From positions 744,001 through 808,000 of the forward strand of contig CAKAJK010000004.1 in the NCBI GenBank assembly GCA_916610825.1: DNA of 64,000 nucleotides, read 5' to 3'. The position numbers were made by a program, and so were the translations under genes. Under the pieces are notes generated by a model. That model ran no database searches, was not told the origin of the DNA, and saw only the letters and a program-made list of their open reading frames with translations. Of the stretch, positions 39,698 through 51,648 are shown in pieces. This DNA comes from Haliclystus octoradiatus (Eukaryota > Cnidaria > Staurozoa > Stauromedusae > Haliclystidae). Position 1 is the first letter of the stretch, and every line of letters begins with the position of its first letter.

Positions 39698-42600
39698 TCA
39701 AATTTGACAAAAACAGTCCAAAATGACCGCGAACAATGATAAATCCCTATGGGATTTCAATTTCGACAAAATCAGTCCAAAAAGTCCAAAAACAATGCTA
39801 AATTCCCATAGGAACTTGAAATGATCAAAAACAATGCCTAATTCCCATAGGAATTCAAAATTAATAAAAACAGTCCTAAATGACCAAAAACAATGCCTAA
39901 TTCCCATGGGAATCCAAAATTAACAATAACAGTCCTAAATAACCAAAAACAATGTCTAATTCCCATGAGAATTCAAATTTGACAAAAACAGTCCAAAATG
40001 ACCGCGAACAATGATAAATCCCTATGGGATTTCAATTTCGACAAAATCAGTCCAAAAAGTCCAAAAACAATGCTAAATTCTCATAGGAACTTGAAATGAC
40101 CAAAAACAATGCCTATTTCCCATAGGAACTCAAAATTATTAAAATCAATGCCTAATTCCCATGGGAATCCAAAAGTAATAAAAACAGTCTTAAATGCCCA
40201 AAAACAATGCCTAATTCCCTTGAGAATTCAAATTTGACAAAAAAAGTCTAAAATGACCACAAACAATGCCAAACTCCCATAGGAAACAAAAATTAACAAT
40301 AACAGTCCTAAATAACCAAAAACAATGCCTAAATCCCATGGGAATTCAAAATTAACAATAACAGTCCTAAATAGTCAAAAACAATGCCAAACTCCCATAG
40401 GAAATAAAATTAACAATAACAGTCCCAAATAACCAAAAACAATGCTTCAATCCCATGGGAATTCAAAGTTCACAATAACAGTCCTAAATAGTCAAAAACA
40501 TTGCCTGATTCCCATGGGACTTCAAAATAAAATAAACCGATCCAAAATGACCGTGAACAATGATAAATCTCCAAGGAATTTAAAATTCGACAAAATCTGT
40601 CCAAAAATTCCGAAAACAGTGCTTAACTCCCATAGGAACTTGAAATTACCAAAAACAATGCCTAATTACCATGGGAATTCAAAATTAACAATAACAATCC
40701 TATATAACCAAAAACAATGCCTAATTCCCATGGGAATTCAAAATTAATAAAAACAGTCTTAAATGACAATAAACAATGCATAATTCCCAAGGGAATTCAG
40801 ATTCAACAAAAACAGTCCAAAATGACCATGAACAATGCCTATTTCCCATAGGAACTCAAAATTACCAAAAACAATGCCTAATTACCATGGGAATTCAAAA
40901 TTATTTATAATAATCCTAAATAACCAAAAACAATGCCTAATTCCCATAGGAATTCAAAATTAATAAAAACAGTCCTAAATGACCAAAAACAATGCCTAAT
41001 TCCAAAGGGAATTCAGATTTGACAAAAACAGTCCAAAATGACCGAGAACAATGATAAATTCCCATGGGAATTCAAACTAGACAAAATCAGTCCTAAATGA
41101 TTGAAAACAATGCTTAATTCCCATAGGAACTTGAAGTGACCAAACACAATGCCTAATTCCCATAGGAATTCAAATTTGACAAAAACAGTCCAAAATGACC
41201 GCGAACAATGATAAATCCCTATGGGATTTCAATTTCGACAAAATCAGTCCAAAAAGTTCAAAAACAATGCTAAATTTTCATAGGAACTTGAAATGATCAA
41301 AAACATTGCCTAATTGCCATAGGAATTCAAAATTAATAAAAACAGTCCTAAATGACCAAAAACAATGCCTAATTCCCATGGGAATCCAAAATTAACAATA
41401 ACAGTCCTAAATAACCAAAAACAATGTCTAATTCCCGTGAGAATTCAAATTTGACAAAAACAGTCCAAAATGACCGCGAACAATGATAAATCCCTATGGG
41501 ATTTCAATTTCGACAAAATCAGTCCAAAAAGTCCAAAAACAATGCTAAATTCTCATAGGAACTTGAAATGACCAAAAACAATGCCTATTTCCCATAGGAA
41601 CTCAAAATTATTAAAATCAATGCATAATTCCCATGGGAATCCAAAATTAATAAAAACAGTCTTAAATGCCCAAAAACAATGCCTAATTCCCTTGAGAATT
41701 CAAATTTGACAAAAAAAAGTCTAAAATGACCACAAACAATGCCAAACTCCCATAGGAAATAAAAATTAACAATAACAGTCCTAAATAACCAAAAACAATG
41801 CCTAAATCCCATGGGAATTCAAACTTAACAATAACAGCCCTAAATAGTCAAAAACAATGCCAAACTCCCATAGGAAATAAAATTAACAATAACAGTCCTA
41901 AATAACCAAAAACAATGCTTAAATCCCATGGGAATTCAAAATTAACAATAACAGTCCTAAATAGTCAAAAACAATGCCTAATTTCCATGGGAATTCAAAA
42001 TTAATAAAAACAGTCCTAAATGAACATAAACAATGCCTAATTCCCAAGGGAATTCAGATTTAACAAAAACAGTTCAAAATGACCATGAACAATGCCTATT
42101 TCCCATAGGATCTCAAAATTACCAAAAACAATGCCTAATTAACATGGGAATTCAAAATTAACAAAAACAGTCCAAAATGACCATGAACAATGCCCAATTC
42201 CCATGGGAATTCTAAATTAATAAAAACAGTCTTAAATGACAATAAACAATGCATAATTCCCAAGGGAATTCAGATTCAACAAAAACAGTCCAAAATGACC
42301 ATGAACAATGCCTATTTCCCATAGGAACTCAAAATTACCAAAAACAATGCCTAATTACCATGGGAATTCAAAATTATCAATAACAATCCTAAATAACCAA
42401 AAACAATGCCTAATTCCCATGGGAATTCAAAACTAACAAAAACAGTCCTAAATGACCAAGAACAATGACTAATTCCTATGACAATTCAAATTTTACAAAA
42501 TCAAATCTAAATGACCATAAACAATGCCTAATTTCCAAGGGAATTCAGATTTGACAAAAACAGTCCAAAATGACCGAGAATAATGATAAATTCCCATGGG

Positions 42601-42959
42601 AATTCAAACTAGACAAAATCATTCCTAAATGACAAAAAACAATGCTTAATTCCCATAGGAACTTGAAATGACCAAAAACAATGCCTAATTCCCATAGGAA
42701 TTCAAAATTAATAAAAACAGTCCTAAATGACCAAAAACAATGCCTAATTCCCATGGGAATTCAAAATTAATAAAAACAGTCCAAAATGTCCGTGAACAAT
42801 GATAAATCCCTATGGGATTTGAAATTCGACAAAATCAGTCCAAAAAGTCCAAAAACAATGCCTAACTCCCATAGGAACTTGTAATGACCAAAAAAATGCC
42901 TAATTCCCATGATAATTCAAATTTGACAACAACAGTCGAAAATGACCGAGAACAATGAT

Positions 42960-43379
42960 AAATTCCCATGCGAATTCAAACTAGACAAAATCAGTCCTAA
43001 TTGACCAAAAACAATGACAATGACCTAATTGACAAAAATAGTCCTAAATGACCAAAAACAATGCTTAATTCCCATGAAAATTCAAATTTGACAAAAACAT
43101 TCCAAAATGACCGTGAACAATGATAAATCCCCTTGGGATTTGAAATTCGACAAAATCAGTCCAAAAAATCCAAAAACAATACCTAACTCCCATAGGAACT
43201 TGAAATGACCAAGAAAAATGCCTAATTCCCATACGAGCTTAAAATGACCAAAAACATTGCCTAATTCCCATAGGAAATAAAAATTAACAATAACAGTCCT
43301 AAATAACCAAAAACAATGCCTAATTCCCATGGGAATTCAAAATTAATAAAAACAGTCCAAAATGACCGCGAACAAACAT
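42960..43379 (+). repeat. 420 bp tandem duplication, copy 1 (also in B, C and D)
   Basis: Two 47 bp units at 43012 and 43432 lie 420 bp apart, within a duplicated series of CATGCGAATTC, CCCATGAAAATTC, CCCTTGGGATTT and CCCATACGAGC units. The pair recurs at 48654-49493, 55438-56277 and 61191-62030. The join is marked by GCGAACAAACATAAATCCCC, where ACAAACATA replaces the usual ACAATGATA. Confidence 0.82.
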
Positions 43380-43799
43380 AAATCCCCATGCGAATTCAAA
43401 CTAGACAAAATCAGTCCTAATTGATCAAAAACAATGACAATGACCTAATTGACAAAAATAGTCCTAAATGACCAAAAACAATGCCTAATTCCCATGAAAA
43501 TTCAAATTTGACAAAAACATTCCAAAATGACCGTGAACAATGATTAATCCCCTTGGGATTTGAAATTCGACAAAATCAGTCCCAAAAATCCAAAAACAAT
43601 ACGTAACTCCCATAGGAACTTGAAATGACCAAGAAAAATGCCTCATTCCCATACGAGCTTAAAATGACCAAAAACATTGCCTAATTCCCATAGGAAATAA
43701 AAATTAACAATAACAGTCCTAAATAACCAAAAACAATGCTTAAATCCCATGGAAAGTCAAAATTAACAATAACAGTCCTAAATAACCAAAAACAATGCC
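43380..43799 (+). repeat. 420 bp tandem duplication, copy 2
   Basis: This second copy shows several point changes from copy 1: GATTAATCCCC for GATAAATCCCC, CAGTCCCAAAAATCC for CAGTCCAAAAAATCC, and AATACGTAAC for AATACCTAAC. The same changes occur in B, C and D, so they predate spread of the HOR. Confidence 0.82.
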
Positions 43800-44914
43800 T
43801 AATTCCCATGGGAATTCAAAATTAATAAAAACAGTCCTAAATGACCATAAACAATGCCTAATTCCCAAGGGAATTCAGATTCAACAAAAACAGTCCAAAA
43901 TGACCATGAAAAATGCCTATTTCCCATAGGAACTCAAAATTACCAAAAACAATGCCTAATTACCATGGGAATTCAAAATTATCAATAACAATCCTAAATA
44001 ACCAAAAACAATGCCTAATTCCCATTGGAATTCAAAACTAACAAAAACAGTCCTAAATGACCAAGAACAATGACTAATTCCTATGACAATTCAAATTTTA
44101 CTAAATCAAATCTAAATGACCATAAACAATGCCTAATTTCCAAGGGAATTCAGATTTGACAAAAACAGTCCAAAATGACCGAGAACAATGATAAATTCCC
44201 ATGGGAATTCAAACTAGACAAAATCATTCCTAAATGACCAAAAACAATGCTTAATTCCCATAGAAACTTGAAATGACCAAAAACAATGCCTAATTCCCAT
44301 AGGAATTCAAAATTAATAAAAACAGTCCTAAATGACCAAAAACAATGCCTAATTCCCATGAGAATTTTAATTTGACAAAAACAGTCCAAAATGACCACGA
44401 AAAAGGATAAATCCCCATGGGATTCAATTTCGACAAAATCAGTCAAAAAAGTCCAAAAACAATGCTAAATTCCCATAGGAACTTGAAATGACCAAAAACA
44501 ATGCCTAATTCCCATGAGAATTCAGATTTGACAAAAACAGTCCAAAATGACCGAGAACAATGCCAAACTCCCATAGGAAATAAAAATTAGCAATAACAAT
44601 CCTAAATAACCAAAAACAATGCCTAAATCCCATGGGAATTCAAAATTAACAATAACAGTCCTAAATAACCAAAAACAATGCTTAATTCCCATGGGAATTC
44701 AAAATTAATAAAATCAGTCCTAAATGACCATAAACAATGCCTAATTCCCAAGGGAATTCAGATTTGACAAAAACAGTCCAAAATGACCGAGAACAATGAT
44801 AAATTCCCATGGGAATTCAAACTAGACAAAATCAGTCCTAAATGAACGAAAACAATGCTTAATTCCCATAGGAACTTGAAATGACCAAAAACAATGCCTA
44901 ATTCCCATAGGAAT

Positions 44915-47900
44915 TCAAATTTGACAAAAACAGTCCAAAATGACCGCGAACAATGATAAATCCCTATGGGATTTCAATTTCGACAAAATCAGTCCAAAAA
45001 GTCCAAAAACAATGCTAAATTCCCATAGGAACTTGAAATGATCAAAAACAATGCCTAATTCCCATAGGAATTCAAAATTAATAAAAACAGTCCTAAATGA
45101 CCAAAAACAATGCCTAATTCCCATGGGAATCCAAAATTAACAATAACAGTCCTAAATAACCAAAAACAATGTCTAATTCCCATGAGAATTCAAATTTGAC
45201 AAAAACAGTCCAAAATGACCGCGAACAATGATAAATCCCTATGGGATTTCAATTTCGACAAAATCAGTCCAAAAAGTCCAAAAACAATGCTAAATTCTCA
45301 TAGGAACTTGAAATGACCAAAAACAATGCCTATTTCCCATAGGAACTCAAAATTATTAAAATCAATGCCTAATTCCCATGGGAATCCAAAAGTAATAAAA
45401 ACAGTCTTAAATGCCCAAAAACAATGCCTAATTCCCTTGAGAATTCAAATTTGACAAAAAAAGTCTAAAATGACCACAAACAATGCCAAACTCCCATAGG
45501 AAACAAAAATTAACAATAACAGTCCTAAATAACCAAAAACAATGCCTAAATCCCATGGGAATTCAAAATTAACAATAACAGTCCTAAATAGTCAAAAACA
45601 ATGCCAAACTCCCATAGGAAATAAAATTAACAATAACAGTCCCAAATAACCAAAAACAATGCTTCAATCCCATGGGAATTCAAAGTTCACAATAACAGTC
45701 CTAAATAGTCAAAAACAATGCCTGATTCCCATGGGACTTCAAAATAAAATAAACCGATCCAAAATGACCGTGAACAATGATAAATCTCCAAGGAATTTAA
45801 AATTCGACAAAATCTGTCCAAAAATTCCGAAAACAGTGCTTAACTCCCATAGGAACTTGAAATTACCAAAAACAATGCCTAATTACCATGGGAATTCAAA
45901 ATTAACAATAACAATCCTATATAACCAAAAACAATGCCTAATTCCCATGGGAATTCAAAATTAATAAAAACAGTCCAAAATGACCGTGAACAATGATAAA
46001 TCCCTATGGGATTTAAAATTCGACAAAATCAGTCCAAAAAGTCCAAAAACAATGCCTAACTCCCATAGGAACTTGTAATGACCAAAAAAATGCCTAATTC
46101 CCATGATAATTCAAATTTGAAAACAACAGTCGAAAATGACCGAGAACAATGATAAATTCCCATGCGAATTCAAACTAGACAAAATCAGTCCTAATTGACC
46201 AAAAACAATGACAATGACCTAATTGACAAAAATAGTCCTAAATGACCATAAACAATGCCTAATTCCAAAGGGAATTCAGATTTAACAAAAACAGTCCAAA
46301 ATGACCATGAACAATGCCTATTTCCCATAGGATCTCAAAATTACCAAAAACAATGTCTAATTAACATGGGAATCCAAATTAACAATAACAGTCCTAAATA
46401 ACCAATAACAATGCTTAAATCCCATTGGAATTCAAAATTAACAGTAACAGTCCTAAATAATCAAAAACAATGCCCCATTCCCATAGGAATTCTAAATTAA
46501 TAAAAACAGTCTTAAATGACAATAAACAATGCATAATTCCCAAGGGAATTCAGATTCAACAAAAACAGTCCAAAATGACCATGAACAATGCCTATTTCCC
46601 ATAGGAACTCAAAATTACCAAAAACAATGCCTAATTACCATGGGAATTCAAAATTATTTATAATAATCCTAAATAACCAAAAACAATGCCTAATTCCCAT
46701 AGGAATTCAAAATTAATAAAAACAGTCCTAAATGACCAAAAACAATGCCTAATTCCAAAGGGAATTCAGATTTGACAAAAACAGTCCAAAATGACCGAGA
46801 ACAATGATAAATTCCCATGGGAATTCAAACTAGACAAAATCAGTCCTAAATGATTGAAAACAATGCTTAATTCCCATAGGAACTTGAAGTGACCAAACAC
46901 AATGCCTAATTCCCATAGGAATTCAAATTTGACAAAAACAGTCCAAAATGACCGCGAACAATGATAAATCCCTATGGGATTTCAATTTCGACAAAATCAG
47001 TCCAAAAAGTTCAAAAACAATGCTAAATTTTCATAGGAACTTGAAATGATCAAAAACATTGCCTAATTGCCATAGGAATTCAAAATTAATAAAAACAGTC
47101 CTAAATGACCAAAAACAATGCCTAATTCCCATGGGAATCCAAAATTAACAATAACAGTCCTAAATAACCAAAAACAATGTCTAATTCCCGTGAGAATTCA
47201 AATTTGACAAAAACAGTCCAAAATGACCGCGAACAATGATAAATCCCTATGGGATTTCAATTTCGACAAAATCAGTCCAAAAAGTCCAAAAACAATGCTA
47301 AATTCTCATAGGAACTTGAAATGACCAAAAACAATGCCTATTTCCCATAGGAACTCAAAATTATTAAAATCAATGCATAATTCCCATGGGAATCCAAAAT
47401 TAATAAAAACAGTCTTAAATGCCCAAAAACAATGCCTAATTCCCTTGAGAATTCAAATTTGACAAAAAAAAGTCTAAAATGACCACAAACAATGCCAAAC
47501 TCCCATAGGAAATAAAAATTAACAATAACAGTCCTAAATAACCAAAAACAATGCCTAAATCCCATGGGAATTCAAACTTAACAATAACAGCCCTAAATAG
47601 TCAAAAACAATGCCAAACTCCCATAGGAAATAAAATTAACAATAACAGTCCTAAATAACCAAAAACAATGCTTAAATCCCATGGGAATTCAAAATTAACA
47701 ATAACAGTCCTAAATAGTCAAAAACAATGCCTAATTTCCATGGGAATTCAAAATTAATAAAAACAGTCCTAAATGAACATAAACAATGCCTAATTCCCAA
47801 GGGAATTCAGATTTAACAAAAACAGTTCAAAATGACCATGAACAATGCCTATTTCCCATAGGATCTCAAAATTACCAAAAACAATGCCTAATTAACATGG

Positions 47901-50900
47901 GAATTCAAAATTAACAATAACAGTCCTAAATAACCAAAAACAATGCCCAATTCCCATGGGAATTCTAAATTAATAAAAACAGTCTTAAATGACAATAAAC
48001 AATGCATAATTCCCAAGGGAATTCAGATTCAACAAAAACAGTCCAAAATGACCATGAACAATGCCTATTTCCCATAGGAACTCAAAATTACCAAAAACAA
48101 TGCCTAATTACCATGGGAATTCAAAATTATCAATAACAATCCTAAATAACCAAAAACAATGCCTAATTCCCATGGGAATTCAAAACTAACAAAAACAGTC
48201 CTAAATGACCAAGAACAATGCTTAATTCCCATGAAAATTCAAATTTGACAAAAACATTCCAAAATGACCGTGAACAATGATAAATTCCCATGGGAATTCA
48301 AACTAGACAAAATCATTCCTAAATGACAAAAAACAATGCTTAATTCCCATAGGAACTTGAAATGACCAAAAACAATGCCTAATTCCCATAGGAATTCAAA
48401 ATTAATAAAAACAGTCCTAAATGACCAAAAACAATGCCTAATTCCCATGGGAATTCAAAATTAATAAAAACAGTCCAAAATGTCCGTGAACAATGATAAA
48501 TCCCTATGGGATTTGAAATTCGACAAAATCAGTCCAAAAAGTCCAAAAACAATGCCTAACTCCCATAGGAACTTGTAATGACCAAAAAAATGCCTAATTC
48601 CCATGATAATTCAAATTTGACAACAACAGTCGAAAATGACCGAGAACAATGATAAATTCCCATGCGAATTCAAACTAGACAAAATCAGTCCTAATTGACC
48701 AAAAACAATGACAATGACCTAATTGACAAAAATAGTCCTAAATGACCAAAAACAATGCTTAATTCCCATGAAAATTCAAATTTGACAAAAACATTCCAAA
48801 ATGACCGTGAACAATGATAAATCCCCTTGGGATTTGAAATTCGACAAAATCAGTCCAAAAAATCCAAAAACAATACCTAACTCCCATAGGAACTTGAAAT
48901 GACCAAGAAAAATGCCTAATTCCCATACGAGCTTAAAATGACCAAAAACATTGCCTAATTCCCATAGGAAATAAAAATTAACAATAACAGTCCTAAATAA
49001 CCAAAAACAATGCCTAATTCCCATGGGAATTCAAAATTAATAAAAACAGTCCAAAATGACCGCGAACAAACATAAATCCCCATGCGAATTCAAACTAGAC
49101 AAAATCAGTCCTAATTGATCAAAAACAATGACAATGACCTAATTGACAAAAATAGTCCTAAATGACCAAAAACAATGCCTAATTCCCATGAAAATTCAAA
49201 TTTGACAAAAACATTCCAAAATGACCGTGAACAATGATTAATCCCCTTGGGATTTGAAATTCGACAAAATCAGTCCCAAAAATCCAAAAACAATACGTAA
49301 CTCCCATAGGAACTTGAAATGACCAAGAAAAATGCCTAATTCCCATACGAGCTTAAAATGACCAAAAACATTGCCTAATTCCCATAGGAAATAAAAATTA
49401 ACAATAACAGTCCTAAATAACCAAAAACAATGCTTAAATCCCATGGAAAGTCAAAATTAACAATAACAGTCCTAAATAACCAAAAACAATGCCTAATTCC
49501 CATGGGAATTCAAAATTAATAAAAACAGTCCTAAATGACCATAAACAATGCCTAATTCCCAAGGGAATTCAGATTCAACAAAAACAGTCCAAAATGACCA
49601 TGAAAAATGCCTATTTCCCATAGGAACTCAAAATTACCAAAAACAATGCCTAATTACCATGGGAATTCAAAATTATCAATAACAATCCTAAATAACCAAA
49701 AACAATGCCTAATTCCCATTGGAATTCAAAACTAACAAAAACAGTCCTAAATGACCAAGAACAATGACTAATTCCTATGACAATTCAAATTTTACTAAAT
49801 CAAATCTAAATGACCATAAACAATGCCTAATTTCCAAGGGAATTCAGATTTGACAAAAACAGTCCAAAATGACCGAGAACAATGATAAATTCCCATGGGA
49901 ATTCAAACTAGACAAAATCATTCCTAAATGACCAAAAACAATGCTTAATTCCCATAGAAACTTGAAATGACCAAAAACAATGCCTAATTCCCATAGGAAT
50001 TCAAAATTAATAAAAACAGTCCTAAATGACCAAAAACAATGCCTAATTCCCATGAGAATTTTAATTTGACAAAAACAGTCCAAAATGACCACGAAAAAGG
50101 ATAAATCCCCATGGGATTCAATTTCGACAAAATCAGTCAAAAAAGTCCAAAAACAATGCTAAATTCCCATAGGAACTTGAAATGACCAAAAACAATGCCT
50201 AATTCCCATGAGAATTCAAAGTTGACAAAAACTGTCCAAAATGACCACGAACAACGCCAAACTCCCATAGGAAATAAAAATTAACAATAACAATCCTAAA
50301 TAACCAAAAACAATGCCTAATTCCCATGGGAATTCAAAATTAACAATAACAGTCCTAAATAACCAAAAACAATGCCTAATTCCCATAGGAATTCAAAATT
50401 AATAAAAACAGTCCTAAATGACCATAAACAATGCGTAATTCCAAAGGGAATTCAGATTTGACAAAAACAGTCCAAAATGACCGAGAACAATGATAAATTC
50501 CCATGGGAATTCAAACTAGAAAAAATCAGTCCTAAATGATTGAAAACAATGCTTAATTCCCATAGGAACTTGAAATGACCAAAAACAATGCCTAATTCCC
50601 ATAGGAATTCAAATTTGACAAAAACAGTCTAAAATGACCACAAACAATGCCAAACTCCCATAGGAAATAAAAATTAACAATAACAGTCCTAAATAACCAA
50701 AAACAATGCCTAAATCCCATGGGTATTCAAAATTAACAATAACAGTCCAAAATGACCGAGAACAATGATAAATTCCCATGGGAATTCAAACTAGACAAAA
50801 TCAGTCCTAAATGATTGAAAACAATGCTTAATTCCCATAGGAACTTGAAATGACCAAAAACAATGCCTAATTCCCATAGGAATTCAAATTTGACAAAAAC

Positions 50901-51648
50901 AGTCCAAAATGACCGCGAACAATGATAAATTCCCATGGGAATTCAAACTAGACAAAATCATTCCTAAATGACCAAAAACAATGCTTAATTCCCATAGGAA
51001 CTTGAAATGACCAAAAACAATGCCTAATTCCCATAGGAATTCAAAATTAATAAAAACAGTCCTAAATGACCAAAAACAATGCCTAATTCCCATGAGAATT
51101 TAAATTTGACAAAAACAGTCCAAAAAGACCGCGAAAAAGGATAAATCCCCATGGGATTCATTTTCGACAAAATCAGTCCAAAAAGTCCAAAAACAATGCT
51201 AAATTCCCATAGGAACTTGAAATGACCAAAAACAATGCCTAATTCTTATAAGAATTCAAATTTGACAAAAACTGTCCAAAATGACCACGAACAATGCCAA
51301 ACTCCCATAGGAAATAAAAATTAGCAATAACAATCCTAAATAACCAAAAACAATGCCTAAATCCCATGGGAATTCAAAATTAACAATAACAGTCCTAAAT
51401 AACCAAAAACAATGCTTAATTCCCATGGGAATTCAAAATTAATAAAATCAGTCCTAAATGACCATAAACAATGCCTAATTCCCAAGGGAATTCAGATTTG
51501 ACAAAAACAGTCCAAAATGACCGAGAACAATGATAAATTCCCATGGGAATTCAAACTAGACAAAATCAGTCCTAAATGAACGAAAACAATGCTTAATTCC
51601 TATAGGAACTTGAAATGACCAAAAACAATGCCTAATTCCCATAGGAAT
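44915..51648 (+). repeat. Right-hand HOR, copy B (6734 bp, with the extra 1040 bp block)
   Basis: B has a 1040 bp block (about 50271-51310) that A and C lack, and lacks one 59 bp unit around 48210-48280 relative to A, C and D. B shares rare variants with D, such as AAATAATCAAAAACAATGCC at about 46454 against AAATAACCAAAAACAATGCC in C. This supports B and D being copies of one longer ancestor. Confidence 0.86.
50271..51310 (+). repeat. 1040 bp block present in B and D only
   Basis: The offset between A and B rises from 5694 to 6734 bp across this block, and between C and D from 5753 to an implied 6793 bp across 62808-63847, so each gains 1040 bp. The right-hand part (50884-51310) equals 38933-39359 ahead of copy A. 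The block contains ACAACGCCAAACTCCC, CCCATGGGTATTC and the palindrome AATTCTTATAAGAATT at 51241. Confidence 0.83.

Larger units (their letters stand above)
39698..44914 (+). repeat. Right-hand HOR, copy A (5217 bp, lacks 536 bp)
   Basis: This is the first of four copies. The offset to copy B is 5217 bp before about 40750 and 5753 bp after it, so A lacks about 536 bp equal to 45960-46497. Both edges of the lost piece share AATTAATAAAAACAGTC, so the loss is in register. The lost piece held one 47 bp unit. A private stretch at about 42165-42195 reads AACAAAAACAGTCC and GACCATGAACAATGCCC where B, C and D have AACAATAACAGTCC and AACCAAAAACAATGCCC. Confidence 0.85.

Noticed and set aside
44150-44446. 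Minus-strand open frames with a recurring LWELGIVFGHF-like hydrophobic motif, many starting MGIRHCFW or MGFKHCFW
   Set aside because: The start codon lies in the palindrome CCCATGGG, so every unit offers one. The peptide repeats follow the 59/39 bp units, and the frames vary from 62 to 98 codons as units shuffle. I treat all of them as repeat artefacts.
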